The notes under the pieces were generated by a model, which was not told where the DNA came from, made no database searches, and saw nothing but the letters and a program-made list of their open reading frames with translations. Shown here in pieces: positions 43,925 to 54,746 of a DNA stretch of 64,000 nucleotides. Source of the DNA: Symbiodinium sp. CCMP2592. Its lineage: Eukaryota; Sar; Dinophyceae; Suessiales; Symbiodiniaceae. Numbering within the stretch: position 1 is the stretch's first letter; each line of letters begins with the position of its first letter. A program made the position numbers and the translations under genes. The DNA is taken from assembly GCA_905221615.1 (NCBI GenBank), contig CAJNDT010001224.1, positions 540,001-604,000 of the forward strand. Reading direction: 5' to 3'.

Positions 43925-46900
43925 ATGGAACCGTCTTAGATCTGACTAGCCAAGCTTATGCAATCGTCAAAGAGATGGGCAATATTGATTACTGCGCCCA
44001 GTGCCCGATGCGCAGCATCGAGTGTGCTACTCAAAGGTACAGAGGCAACTCTCGAGTCGCTCCGAATGGAAGCACCCACAGCTATAGCGCCACCTTGCGC
44101 TCACGTGGTCGAGACAAACAATGCACGCTTCCCTGAGGTCGTCTTGTGAGACAAACATTTGCTTGTACCCTCTTTAACTTTGTAAATTTCAGCATGGAGT
44201 CCCCGGCAACTTTCCGAAGTAATTCGGGACATTGTGGCCACCGCGTCAAAGGATCGAGGCTTGGAGTCCTTAGTGGTTCGGACAAACCCACTGATTCCAC
44301 TATCAGTAAGGTCAACATTCAAGCGAACTTACCTGAACCATTCGAGTGGATTGGACGAACCGGCTGACTATACTATCGCCAAGGTCAACTGGCAAGCGAT
44401 CTTTCTCAAGCTGTTCGAACACAAACCTTCTGCTGATTGTCGCATGTGCGGGCAGTCGGCTGGGTCTATCGGCCCAAACAACCATTAAAGCTTAACCTCT
44501 TCGTCGACCTTTAGCCCAGAAGCTTGGGCATTGGTACATGATTCACTGCCCCAGGAGCACAACTGCCCGGGGTGCTGCTTTGCTCGTTCAATAGCACTAG
44601 GAGGGTTCTAGTGCAGGGCGTCTGACTTGTCACGCGCCCCCCCCCCCCCCCTACAGGCATTGCATACAGTACTCCACAAATACGAAAAATTCGGATCCCT
44701 TAGCAAGCCACTCGGCCGAATGTTGGCTCGTCCGGCAGGCATCGCTTCAGCATCACGACACATCTGTATCACCCAGAGAGCAACTAAGGTCAAATGCTGG
44801 TTCATCCGGCAGGCATTGCTTCAGCATCCACATACATGCACTGTCCAACGGCAGAAGGCAGCGACGGGTCTGAGTGTTGTTGACTTGTCAGCTTGGGAAG
44901 CCTCGATTGATCGTCAAGCTTTTGGGAGGCCTCGATTGGGCCGCTTGCTTGTCCGGCAGGCATTGCTTCAGCATGGCAGGCATTGCTATAGCATTCAAAT
45001 TTATGTACTATCTTAATGCGGACGGCAGCGACGGGCCGGAGTGTTTGTCAACCTGCCAAGCTTTTGGGATGCCCCGCTTGGGCTGCTTAAGGCATGAGCT
45101 CTTTGGGGACCCGGCCAAGTTTTTGGGATGCCTCGCTATCTTAATGCGGAAGGCAGCGACGGGCCGGAGTGTTGTCAACCTGCCAAGCTTTTGGGATGCC
45201 CCGCTTGGGCTGCTTAAGGCATGAGCTCTTTGGGGACCCGGCCAAGTTTTTGGGATGCCTCGTTCGGGCCGCTTAAGCATGAACTCTTCAGGGGCCTTTG
45301 GGATGCCTCACTTGGGCTGCTTAAGGTATGAGCTCCTTGGGGATCAGGCTGAGCTTTTGGGATGCTTCGTTTCGGCCGCTTAAGCATGAACTCTTCAGGG
45401 ACCAGCATAAGGGACCAGGATAGGCCCCAAGCTAATTCGAGTTGGAAACTTCCATACTTCCACTTCCTAACTTCCATACTTCCACTTCCCCTTTTATCCG
45501 CTGGGAGCAAAAGACTCGAGTGAGATGTTGGAGCAACGGCTGAGATGCAAGCACGCGTTAGGCAGGGCACAGGCAGACGGTGTGGCTGCCAGGGCAAGGC
45601 CAACAGGCCACTCGACAAGGAGGGCTCGGCCGAATGCGGCAACAATGGGCTGGGCTGCGACGACGGCACAGCAGAGGGTCCGCAGCTGGGGAAAGCAAGC
45701 GGCCGGTAACGGAAGTAAAGAGTGCTGGCAAAATGGCAGCGGGGCACATGCAAGCAACAGCATTTGCAGGCATTTGGAGGAGAGGATGGCAACCCGAAAG
45801 AATAGGATGCAGGGCTAGGGCTTAAGCACAAGTGTGCATTGCAGGGCATAGCGGACCCAATCGGGGCCGGCAAAGGCGCAGGCTGGGGCAATGGAAGAGC
45901 AGCCTATGGCAGCAGCACGGCATAGTCAACAGCTGTTGAAATGACGTCCAGGCACGGTGGCCCACCACCTAGAGGACTTAGGGAGGAGCGGGGCAAATGC
46001 CCGTGACTGGCTTGTGATCGATGGGTGGGACAGAAGGCAAGCTAAAACGGGCCTATAGCAGAGGCCTAAGGCAGAGTGGATTGCTTAGGAGAATCATCGC
46101 GGAAGAAAGCCACAGCATCGAGAATTACCTGTCAGCAGGCAGGTAGCATGCAATCTGACGCGGCAAGGCGGCATGCATTTGCAGAACACGGCTTATCATA
46201 GAGGGACGATTGAGACAGGGTGTCAGTAAAATTGCAAAGGAGGTACACTCCAAGGAAGGAAAGTAGCTCACACCAATTTGCATATGGACCACGATGGAGG
46301 CCAAGTAAGCTGACTGTGGTATTATGACGTTGAGCTAGCAGCTTAATTGGGCCAAGCGGGCGCAAGGCTGAGCATAGAAAGGCGCGGCACATTGCAGGAG
46401 CGGAGCTCCGGGGAAATTGGGGCCTGCGAGACTGCGTGGGCGTGATCGAAAGCGCCAACCAGGCAGTTGGAGCGCATGCACTCGGCTGATATGAACATTA
46501 CAGCCATGATCTTCGCGGGGCATTTGCAGCAGATCCACGGGCACCTTGGCTCGCGGGTGAACTCATGACCTTGAGCTGCTGGTGGTCAGTGAGCGGCCAG
46601 GGGAAGATCGAGGCGCCACAGTCGAAAAGCCGATGCACGTTTAAGTGCACGAGGGCCTAGCAGGTGAGGGAAACCGGAATAGGGGCGAGGTGAAACCCTA
46701 GGGGATCTGATTAACGTTCGAATCTAGCAAAGGACCATGTTTTTGCAGCAAAGGAAACCCTGGGGGGACCTAGGCGGTGATTCGCAAAAGGCTATGCTGG
46801 TCGAGCATCTTGTTTTGGCGTGATACCATCTAGCCCTGCGGGCGAGCACTTGTCGGACAGCATTGACCGATGCGTTGGAGTAGGACGTGAAGTTTGGCGG

Positions 46901-48465
46901 CAGATGCACATAGCTCAAAGAAGCGATTGATTACAGAGCACAAGGGTGCAGGAAGTCACGCTGGCAATGGCCAAATCTTCAAACAGAAAGCCCAATGGTC
47001 GGAGCGTATGCACTGAGTGGGACACGGTGCGGCACCGTTGGTGAGCACAATTTTGCACACCATGATTGCTAGATTTGTCTGGCAGTCGTGAGTTTATGAA
47101 TCGGCTGCTGGCTTGTTCAGGCGGAACAACCAATACGCTGTATGCTCTACTGACAACAGGAGTCAGCAAGTTGTGCCCAGCAGGGCCAGCGACGTTTGGC
47201 GGGCAGCAAGAGGTCGCAACTTCGATCTTGTGCGCCTCCGGCACACAACACGGCGCGAAGGATGAACTCGGACACTCGGTCGAATAGCAAACGACCTCAG
47301 CCTCTAAGAGTCAAACACAAATCCAAACACCAAGAATGACTTGGCAGCATTGGAGGCGACACAATGGTAAGGCTGCGTGTGAACGGACGTGCGGTTCACT
47401 TGCGCGAGGGCCCATCGGCATTGCCAGGCCCGACCTCATCAGCCCCAAAAGGGCGTTTCGCATTCAATGAACGAAGACATGGCGAGTTCGGACGAGCAAG
47501 GTCAAAACTCGTGAAATACCTAGACTGTACAGTTGGCGAAGGGAAAACATTTAACCGAGCTCAAGATAAAAGGATTACAATGCGACATGTGCATGAGGTC
47601 AACTCAACATAGAAGTCGTTCCTCGGCCAAACCTGCAGGTACTCGCGTTTCAGGATCCCATTGGCACAGCATACTGGAAACTAGCTACTACCCTGACAGA
47701 GAAAAGGAGACTGCACATGAATGTGGAGAGAAAGCTTCAGACAGATCGCACGAACATTAGGAATGCGTGAGGCAGATGAAAGACTCTTCGACACAGAAGT
47801 CGTGCCGTGCCGAACTCTCAGACTCAACATGTTTGAACACCAACAGCAACGCTCCCCGGAATCTAACGAATTCGAAACGCATCAGATTCGCTGTTACTGC
47901 ATGACACGCCCCAATCCAAGGGACAAAGAGGTGTGCATCCACACATTTTTCAATTGGGTCAAGACCGTCTAGGTCATTGGCACTTCGCCCTTCGCCAAAA
48001 AGGCGGAACGTCGGCAACTAGCCGGAGCCTCCAGTCCGCACAAAAGTGCAGCACTTCGACAGGTTAAGTGGAATTTAAAGCTACAACACTGACATCAAAC
48101 TGACCACACACGGCAGCCGAGAAGATTCTGATGTTCAGGTTTGGGGTTGGTTCGGGATGTTTCAACAGTCAAAATTGAGGGAACAAAGGCAATGATTTTG
48201 GCTCATACGAAAAGAAACGACCGACATGTTACAACGCCGCAAGCCAAACTGACATGTGTCATGCTAAGACGAGCGCGCTGCCGACTTATTTTCTCACTCT
48301 TCATGCTCATATGCCAGGTATCAACCTGTAGGCCCCTTTGGCCTGACTGCGCCCTTCGGCACATTGTTCAGGTCGCTCTTGCGACTCGTGCGACTGTGCA
48401 CGAGTTGGGTCACATTATGGCCCGTAGAAGCGTCAAAGCTTTCGCTGTGACCGTAGGAATCCCGG
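43925..48465. other. Mostly unrecognised DNA, 44-48.4 kb
   Basis: A minus-strand frame near 44150-44320 (SGISGFVRTTKDSKPRSFDA and on) has a coding look. A run of 15 C lies at 44637-44651. Direct repeats occupy 45009-45400. Short tandem units of ACTTCCATACTTCCACTTCC lie at about 45449-45490. No domain or RNA gene was recognised between 45.5 and 48.4 kb. Confidence 0.4.
45009..45262. repeat. 127-bp direct repeat, two good copies plus decayed ones
   Basis: CTATCTTAATGCGGACGGCA starts the first unit and the second begins 127 bp later. Fragments of the unit (GGATGCCTCG, GGGCTGCTTAAG, CATGAGCTC) continue to about 45400 and, more weakly, back to 44700. Confidence 0.8.
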
Positions 48466-50241
48466 TCAGCTTGAACCCTCCGTGTAAAGGGAGCTCGGCA
48501 AATTTTCGGAGACCCTTCTGGCATTGAAACCCTGAGATCTCAAGAAGGATTGCACCTTGGCGACGACGGTTTCACTAGTCAGCGACAAAACCATGGCCCA
48601 GTAAGACGACATACGCCTGGGAGCCAGCAGGCTCGCATTCTCAGTCTCTGGGATGCAACAATTTGCATCCAGGATCACCAGCCTGACCGAATCACTTTGA
48701 AGGCCCGGACTGAGTTCCTGAAGAAGCACCTGACCCCGAGGTCTCTGCACTTGACCTTGTGATCAGTGGCCAAACAAATTGCCTGCATGCTACGGAAGGC
48801 AACCAGCGTAGCGACATTTTTGGGCAAAATTCCAATAAAGTCTCCCAGCCTGGCAACCTGTTCCGACAGGAGAAAGAAGATATTACATACGGAATGCGGC
48901 CGGAGGCACAACTCCATCGAACCACTGTCATACACCTTAGTAAAGACCGCGGGACACGCATGCGAAGCTTTAAGTTCGCAGACGCTGTCAGCCTCACTTT
49001 TTGCAATTTTCAACACCACTCGATGGCTATTTGGTGACAAGTCTACTAGGTAGACTTTCCGGAAGCCTCCCTTGAAGTCGCTTGAAGGGCAAACAGCATG
49101 TGCGCTTACCTTTTCAGCATTGACCTTTAAGGTGACATCCACTATGTCGAGCAGGAGCTCGTTGGCACACTCATCCGCTGACAGCGATTTCAGCTCAAGC
49201 TGGAGGTCAGCAGCAATGCGTGCACGCCCAGGCCTAACAGGCGGCAGTCTTTGGGCATCTGGTCTCTTGTTACCCCCAACACTGCGCCCAGCAAGGCAGT
49301 AACCACACAAGTCAAAGTCACACACACACACACACACACACCCGGCAACCCCACAGAAGTTTACGGTTTCCGAACTCCTTTAAGCAGCTGGAACACGTCC
49401 AGTTGGGACCCGGCGTCCCAAATCTGAACAGCGGGTGGCCCGAGTTGCACTCAGGCTTTTGGTCCAGTTTATCCAACAAGGCTTCGGCGGCATCTTGTGT
49501 GAGCACTGCAGTGCTGCTGTCCTCCGACGAGGATCCCGGGGCAGCTTGGCCCTCCGTTGGGCAAGCAGGAAGATTACGGTCCACCTTCGAACTCGCCACA
49601 TACGATGCAGGTGGTTTCTCCATGGAAGCAGTGGAGGGGTAGCTTGGCTGCTGCGGCGGCTGCGTGTGTTGGCGGGAAGATTCGACAGATGTGGACACAA
49701 AGGTTTTGCCTCGCCTTGATCGGGGCGGCGTTGGAGGAGCGGCCCTCCCAGATGGAAGGAGCTTGCCTGTACCTGATATGGTGCTGAGCCGATCATCAAG
49801 AGGAGAGGCCACTTCCTCAGCTGAGCAGGCGGAGGAATCCACCATGGTGCCACGAGAGCCGCTGGCCCGAGGCTGCAAGCTACCACCCAATAAAGTCATG
49901 GCATGCACTGACCCTTCTTTCGGCAAAGGGTTTGCAGCAGCAGCAACACTGCCCGAAGCTCCACTCACTCCCGGGGAGGAGTCGCATCCACTTAGACTTT
50001 GATCAGGCTTGTTCTCAACTAACCTTATACCCGGCAGAGGGTTTACGGCACCAAAACCCCTAGCTAGGGTGGCGGGGGAAATTGCAGCAAGTTGCTTAGG
50101 GCTAAGTGGGGTGTTGCTTGGCTGGGCTGCACGGGCATTCACTCTGCGCTGCCATGGGCTTGGCTCATCAACCCCACTAAACCCCCTCTTACCCGCTTGG
50201 GCAGCCTCAGGTGAGGGCGCTGTGGGATTTGTAGAAGACAT
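48466..50241 (-). pseudogene. Zinc-binding plus kinase-fold-like gene, frame-disrupted
   Basis: From ATG 50241 the frame gives 307 residues: a Ser/Pro/Ala-rich, probably disordered part (about 1-255), then a zinc-binding motif CNSGHPLFRFGTPGPNWTCS followed by C-LKEFGNRKLLWGCRVC, where a (GT)11 tract (49319-49340) throws the frame into a stop. Reading resumes one frame over with CDFDLCGYC, which completes a C/H pattern like DC1/ZZ-type fingers. Next comes a region like a kinase N-lobe: GGFRKVYLVDL, then VVLKIAK (a possible ATP-binding Lys), then VFTKVYDSG. A CRDLGVR word followed, in another frame, by SVRLVILDAN (48700-48660) could be catalytic-loop and metal-loop relics. A possible 39-nt intron (49109-49071, GTAAGC...CAAG) is in frame and optional. 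It is either a pseudogene, an assembly error in the tract, or a gene with length-dependent frame. The kinase assignment is remote. Confidence 0.5.
49319..49340 (-). repeat. (GT)11 microsatellite inside a zinc-finger codon run
   Basis: Eleven CA units on the plus strand (TG on the minus). Tract lengths divisible by three units (three, nine, twelve) would keep the finger in frame; eleven does not. Confidence 0.9.
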
Positions 50242-50244
50242 CGA

Positions 50245-50454
50245 CTAGTAGTCGTACTTCTGTAGCCACCAGGCAACAATGCAACGGGCACAGTAGTGGC
50301 ATTTATGACCGGTGCGCTTGCGAATGCAGGTGTAGGCCTTGCAAACCTGGCACTGCTCAGGGCACACGCGCACATCGACCTCCATGTCGGAGTCAGTGTC
50401 CTCCCACTCGGAGGATGGAAGGCGATAACGCCGTCGACAAAGGGAGTTTCCCAT
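50245..50454 (-). CDS. Small Cys-rich ORF with acylation-type N-terminus
   Basis: 69 codons from ATG 50454. It starts MGNSLCRRR, a good N-myristoylation signal with a nearby Cys suited to palmitoylation, followed by an acidic stretch (EWEDTDSDMEVDV) and then CPEQCQVCKAYTC, KCHYCARC. The Cys/His pattern suggests zinc binding. It ends with TAG one codon before the ATG of the zinc-finger/kinase-like gene and in the same frame, so the two may once have been a single protein. R276 copy 3 ends about 22 bp upstream of the ATG. The family is not recognised. Confidence 0.5.
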   Translation of the reverse strand: MGNSLCRRRYRLPSSEWEDTDSDMEVDVRVCPEQCQVCKAYTCIRKRTGHKCHYCARCIVAWWLQKYDY

Positions 50455-50476
50455 GGCTCGAAGGTGAGGCTCAAGA

Positions 50477-50752
50477 CAAGAAAATTTCTGCAACTTAACA
50501 TGCACAAAGTCAATAGCTTGTCCAGTAAGCGGATAGCATGTTGTATCACTTGAGGCTTATGCACGACCGACTTCAAGCTACCTTGAGAAGGCGAGCGCGG
50601 GTACAGAAGATGCAAGATAGCACCACCTGGCGCTCATGTTGACAGAAAATTTTTCGGCAGCCGTTTTCTTTAAAAATCAAAGCCCGATTTTTCAAGAAAG
50701 TTCAAGCTCAAGATATTAAGGGACTATCAGCGCACGCACTGACGGCCTCCTT
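50477..50752. repeat. 276-bp dispersed repeat R276, copy 3
   Basis: Collinear with 39683-39958 without indels. The right flank is CCTTTGTGG instead of AATATC, so the hairpin is absent here. It lies directly upstream of the small Cys-rich ORF on the minus strand and could supply leader or promoter sequence. Confidence 0.9.
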
Positions 50753-52100
50753 CCTTTGTGGAGTTTCGCACAAACAGACAAGATCATGAATCTTCAGGTT
50801 GGCTTCTCTTCATCACGGTGGAGCGTGCTGCGTGGTACTATACACCCGCACCCCTAAACCCTTCCCCCAACCCCTAAACACCAAAACCAAAACCCTAAGC
50901 CCCGAAACCTTGACCCTATTCTTAAAACCCTAATCCCCTAAACCCATCCCTTTCCGCCCTAAACCTTTGCATCTTTGCCCCCGCACTCTGCTTGATCCTC
51001 GCTCCTGGCAGTGAAACCCCAGACCCTATGGCTCTCTGCCTAAACCTAGGCTAGTGGCCGGAGGCTCATCCTGATGCTGAGCACAGACATCCTGGCAGTT
51101 GCGAGAGCTACCGATGAAAAGTCCTGGGCACAACCGAGCACAGGTCATCTGTCACCACATGATGAAAAGCGTGCGGATCGTTTCATCAGGGAGATTCCGG
51201 AGTAGAGCACTGAGCACAGGAACTACATGCGCGAAACCTGACTGAACAAGCAGAGATTACTTTTCGGAAACCGCACAGCAAACTCATATCCAGAGATTCC
51301 TCAACGGAAACGGGTGACCGGCTGCGCATGCATCAAAAGGCTCGCACAACGGTTTGCAGCCGAGATCAAGACCACGAAGCTTTGCCTTGGGATTCCTTCT
51401 CCACCTTGGGACCCAGACCCTCCCAATTTGGCTTTCGAAATTTGTCCACCCGCGTCACTTGACCCAAAATGGCTATGGAAGATCCGATCCCACTACAGCG
51501 ATGAATAAGAAGCTGCACAGCTAGGAAGAGGGCATCGCTCGCTGACAACATTTCTCCTTTGCGGGTCGGGTAAAGTTAACCCGCGAGCACTGGAGAACCA
51601 ACCAAACGTCGAACTTCGCAAGCTGTTGGGGGGTCTCCCCTGCAACACCCAACGGCCGCAAAAATCTGAGGAGCTACCCCACTAAACGAGAGAACAGTCG
51701 CTGGAAAACAACGCGAGCGCCGCTTGGAGGCGACCCACGAAACAACAGAAAAGTCGTTGGAGAAAAAATTGCGAGCGCTACCGCTGGGAAGCTAACCCAC
51801 AAATAGGAAAGAACGCGGGTCGATCGATGATGATTTAGCAGGATTTATTTTTGGCGTGGGCGGGCCTCAAAGACAGCAGTTGCTGCACTCGGTCCCAGTA
51901 AGAACTACAAGAATTTACAAGAATACAATAAAGAGCTGTACAAGAAAATCATGTAAGGTGAAACGGGCCGCGACTTGCAGACTTAGCCAGCAGGGATCGT
52001 TCGGCCTTTCAGGGCGTAGCTTCTCTCAGGTGTCTTGTTAGCCAGGGTGGAGCGGTTTTATACGAGCATCCACAAAGCAGCATGTTCCATTGGCAAGTGC
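50753..52100. other. No recognisable gene, 50.75-52.1 kb
   Basis: CCCTAAA-like words occur at 50850-50960. A diverged repeat of roughly 90-100 bp (words AAAGTCG(C/T)TGGA, GCGAGCGC, ACCCAC) lies at 51580-51820. No domain is visible in the short open frames. Confidence 0.45.
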
Positions 52101-52111
52101 GTAGATAAAAT

Positions 52112-52624
52112 GGCCCAGCTTCCCAGTATCGTGGGTATCGCAAGGGCATGTAGCAATTAACAGCAAAGCATGCTGCTGCCGTGTGCCCGTCGTGCGGAGC
52201 CATCAGCTGTGTACAAGCTCCTGAGCGAAGGTAGAAAGGCCTTTGTGGCCCGCCATGAAGTATCCCAGGAGAACAAGCCAGAATGTAAGGCATTGGGTTG
52301 AATTCGCCCAAGGTGCGCGTGCCAATGTCACCAACCAGCAAGCACCAGCACTTCGGTCCAGGCCCAGCTTCCCAACATAGTGGGTCTCGCAAGGGCAGCA
52401 CAGTACGAGCGCAATTCAACCAACCATGCCGCCTGGTAACTGCCATGTTGGCTAACCAGCCAGGTCTTGGCCCAGCTGGCAAACCAGGCCCAGCTTCCCA
52501 TGTGTGGGTATCGCAAGGGTCAAAGAAAGGCAGGGGCACACAGGACTTCCAGGGAATGACGGGGCTCAGATCATTGCAAAATTGCCCACGCCCAGCTTCC
52601 CATCTTGGTGGGCCTCGCAAGGGC
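52112..52624 (-). repeat. Four copies of a short hairpin motif
   Basis: GCCCAGCTTCCCA, then four to six variable bases, then TGGG(T/C)(A/C)TCGCAAGGG occurs at 52112-52147, 52371-52397, 52487-52519 and 52588-52624. CCCA and TGGG always pair around loops GTATCG, ACATAG, TGTG and TCTTGG. The minus-strand frame 52626-52009 reads through all four as PLR-P--WEAGP repeats, but this is probably incidental. Confidence 0.75.
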
Positions 52625-52629
52625 AAGAG

Positions 52630-53190
52630 CTAATCGTAGAATGAAGATTCAACGTAGTGTGGGGCACAGACCGACAGCGGCGGTCGCAGACGCGTAAGCG
52701 GGAGGTCGCCCAACGGCTCCATGGAGAAAAAGGGCAGGCCCCGGAGCCCAGGCCATGCCAACGCCCAGGGCTGCGTGTCAATAAGTGCGGACTGGATGGC
52801 CGCAGCTCGAAAGAAGTCCGAGCCCTTGTAGAGCCTAATAACCGTCCTATAGGCGAGCCGGGACACAGAAGCGAGCACCACTAAAGCTTCAAGGTCAACT
52901 TGAAAAATAGTGGCGCGCACTTGAAAGCCGAGTCGCGCGATCAATTGGAAATCGGTCGCAACCCTAAAGCTGTGGAGAGTGCGCTGCGCTAAGTACGCAG
53001 AGACACAGCTGCGATACTCTGCAAACTGCTGCCGAAGAGCGAGGCCCGCAGCCTTTCGCTCCCGTGTATGAATGGCGCGGAGCACCTGCCGAGTGGCAGC
53101 CGACGGCGGGGCTCCAAAGAGCACCGACATCGGATGCACCGCCACATACATGACGATTGGCGCCCCAAGAGTCTCCGGAATCGTGGCCAT
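52630..53190 (-). CDS. FGAPPS-family protein, paralog 2 (unrecognised)
   Basis: 186 codons. The ATG at 53190 (MATIPETLGAPIV) is preferred over 53226 because it aligns residue for residue with the start of paralog 1. Shared marks in order: FGAPPS at about 25-30, ERKAAGLALRQQFAEY at about 43-58, RLGFQVRATI at about 86-95, LYKGSDFFRA at about 118-127, QPWALAWPGL at about 139-148, and LPLTRLRPP near the end. It has no signal peptide and no membrane helix, and is rich in Arg, Ala and Leu. Compared with paralog 1 it carries a C-terminal extension (LSVCAPHYVESSFYD). The family and function are not recognised. Confidence 0.6.
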   Translation of the reverse strand: MATIPETLGAPIVMYVAVHPMSVLFGAPPSAATRQVLRAIHTRERKAAGLALRQQFAEYRSCVSAYLAQRTLHSFRVATDFQLIARLGFQVRATIFQVDLEALVVLASVSRLAYRTVIRLYKGSDFFRAAAIQSALIDTQPWALAWPGLRGLPFFSMEPLGDLPLTRLRPPLSVCAPHYVESSFYD

Positions 53191-53458
53191 GGCTTGTCTT
53201 CTAACCTGTGTTATAAAGGCCGACACGGCAGCGAGGGTGCAGATGGGCAGCCCACCAAGCGGCCGAGTGCAGGCCCCACACTGTAACGGGTGGGGTTCCC
53301 TATGCCCGTCGGCTGTCGAGTTCGAGAGCCCAGAGTAAGGACTAGGTCAATGACAAGTATAACACCAAGGCACCCTTCCCCTGCCTAGCCAATCGTACGG
53401 CCAGCGTCAATCAGGCAGGTCCGTGGAAGTTATTGGACGCCAGCGAAGTAGAGTCGAG

Positions 53459-53977
53459 TCAGAAAGGCGTGCGAAGCCGCGTAACCGGCAGCTCTGCAAG
53501 CTGCTCCAGAGGAAAGTAGAGCCGGTGCGCCAACCCGGGCCATCCAACAGCCCAGGGTTGCATAGCCGCGACAGCTCTCCTTGTGGCTTCAGCGCGGAAA
53601 AAATCAGTGCCCTCGTAGAGTGCAAGTACACCTTGACACGCACGCCGCGACGTGGAAGCCCACGCAAGGCGGGCCACGAAGTCGACTTGCAAGATGGTGA
53701 CTCGCACCTGGAATCCGAGTCGAACGATCATCTGAAAGCTCTTCTCTACCCAGACTCGCCTGAAAGTGTGCTGCGCCACGGCGGCAGAAGCACGTTCTTG
53801 ATACCCAGCCAGCTGCCGCCGCAGGGCCACCTCAGCTGCCCGTCGTTCATGCGGGTCCATCATGGACAGCTGGTGCCCGGCGGCGGTCGATGGGGGGGCA
53901 CCAAAAATCAACTGTAGGTAATGCCCAGAGAGGTCCTGGAGGACCTGAACCATGAGATTTTCGGGAAGCGCGGCCAT
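53459..53977 (-). CDS. FGAPPS-family protein, paralog 1 (unrecognised)
   Basis: 172 codons from ATG 53977 (MAALPENLMVQVLQDL). It aligns over its whole length with the neighbour at 53190-52630 without gaps in the first 30 residues; about half of the positions look identical by eye. Common motifs: LIFGAPPS, HERRAAEVALRRQLAGYQ, RLGFQVRVTILQVD, LYEGTDFFRAEA, QPWAVGWPGL and LPVTRLRTP. The LPENLMVQVL start is faintly F-box-like, but the rest does not support an F-box. The region just upstream (54.0-54.33 kb) is duplicated. Confidence 0.6.
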   Translation of the reverse strand: MAALPENLMVQVLQDLSGHYLQLIFGAPPSTAAGHQLSMMDPHERRAAEVALRRQLAGYQERASAAVAQHTFRRVWVEKSFQMIVRLGFQVRVTILQVDFVARLAWASTSRRACQGVLALYEGTDFFRAEATRRAVAAMQPWAVGWPGLAHRLYFPLEQLAELPVTRLRTPF

Positions 53978-53983
53978 TGCTAG

Positions 53984-54330
53984 TCAGAATCTCGCTCTCT
54001 CTTTTGCTCCCGATGAGAACCACGTGCACCGTTGTACCGGCGAGGCATTAACATCTCGCAAGAAATGCAAGCCGCTACCGAAATCATGATAGCAGCTGCA
54101 GGTGCCAACTTCCCAATGGATTTCCAAAAGGGCGGGCGGGCGGGCAGCTGGAGAGGAAGTCGCGGCCGTTTCAAGCTCGATTCTATAAATCAGAATCTCG
54201 CTCTCTCTTTTGCTCCCGATGAGAACTACGTGCACCGTTGTACCGGCGAGGCATTAACATCTCGCAAGAAATGCAAGCCGCTACCGAAATCATGATAGCA
54301 GATAGCAGCTGCAGGTGCCAACTTCCCGCA
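53984..54330. repeat. Direct duplication upstream of paralog 1 (206-bp offset)
   Basis: TCAGAATCTCGCTCTCTCTT at 53984 recurs at 54190; about 130 bp are nearly identical up to GCAGGTGCCAACTTCCC. The second copy has an added GATAGCA repeat near 54300. Confidence 0.88.
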
Positions 54331-54746
54331 TTTCCCATCCCGACCTAGTCGCCAGTGCACGCGGCAACACTTTGGTGTTTCCAAAGGAGAAACCAGGTAC
54401 CAGTGGGGACGCTCGCCTGAGTCCACTGGCAGGCCTGCTTCAGCAAGTCCGGAAAGCACGAGGCTGCCTCAAGTACTTTGCGCTTTGCTGCTGGGGCCAG
54501 TCCGGGGTAAAAGGTAGAAGCCGCAATTTCTTGAAGGTATACTTCCATGACTTTGTAAGCTCCTGGCTCGAACCTCTTTTCTAGTAGTGTCGTCCCGAAA
54601 TTCTATTGTGATCAATATGCCTGTCATACTCTTTACCCCGCCAGGACATTGGATGTGCTTTTATCTTGTGTGTTCATTTCAGATTGACATTCATTGCCAC
54701 TCACTCCTTGCCGCCATGCTGTTTTTCATGTTTCTTATGACAATCA
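54331..54746. other. Spacer before the LINE-like element
   Basis: No gene recognised. Around 54595-54740 the sequence becomes T-rich in the way of the following element, whose true 5' end I cannot place. Confidence 0.35.

Noticed and set aside
45214..45891. 225-codon minus-strand ORF
   Set aside because: Part of it runs through the 127-bp repeat, the rest has no recognisable domain, and opposing plus-strand frames are equally open.
48759..49053. Plus-strand ORFs over the kinase-like region
   Set aside because: They are antisense to the frame carrying VVLKIAK and VFTKVYDSG and have no protein motif of their own.
52009..52626. 205-codon minus-strand ORF with repeated WEAGP
   Set aside because: The repeats are the four DNA hairpin motifs read in frame by chance; motif spacing is irregular and the intervening sequence has no domain. 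Kept only as a repeat feature.
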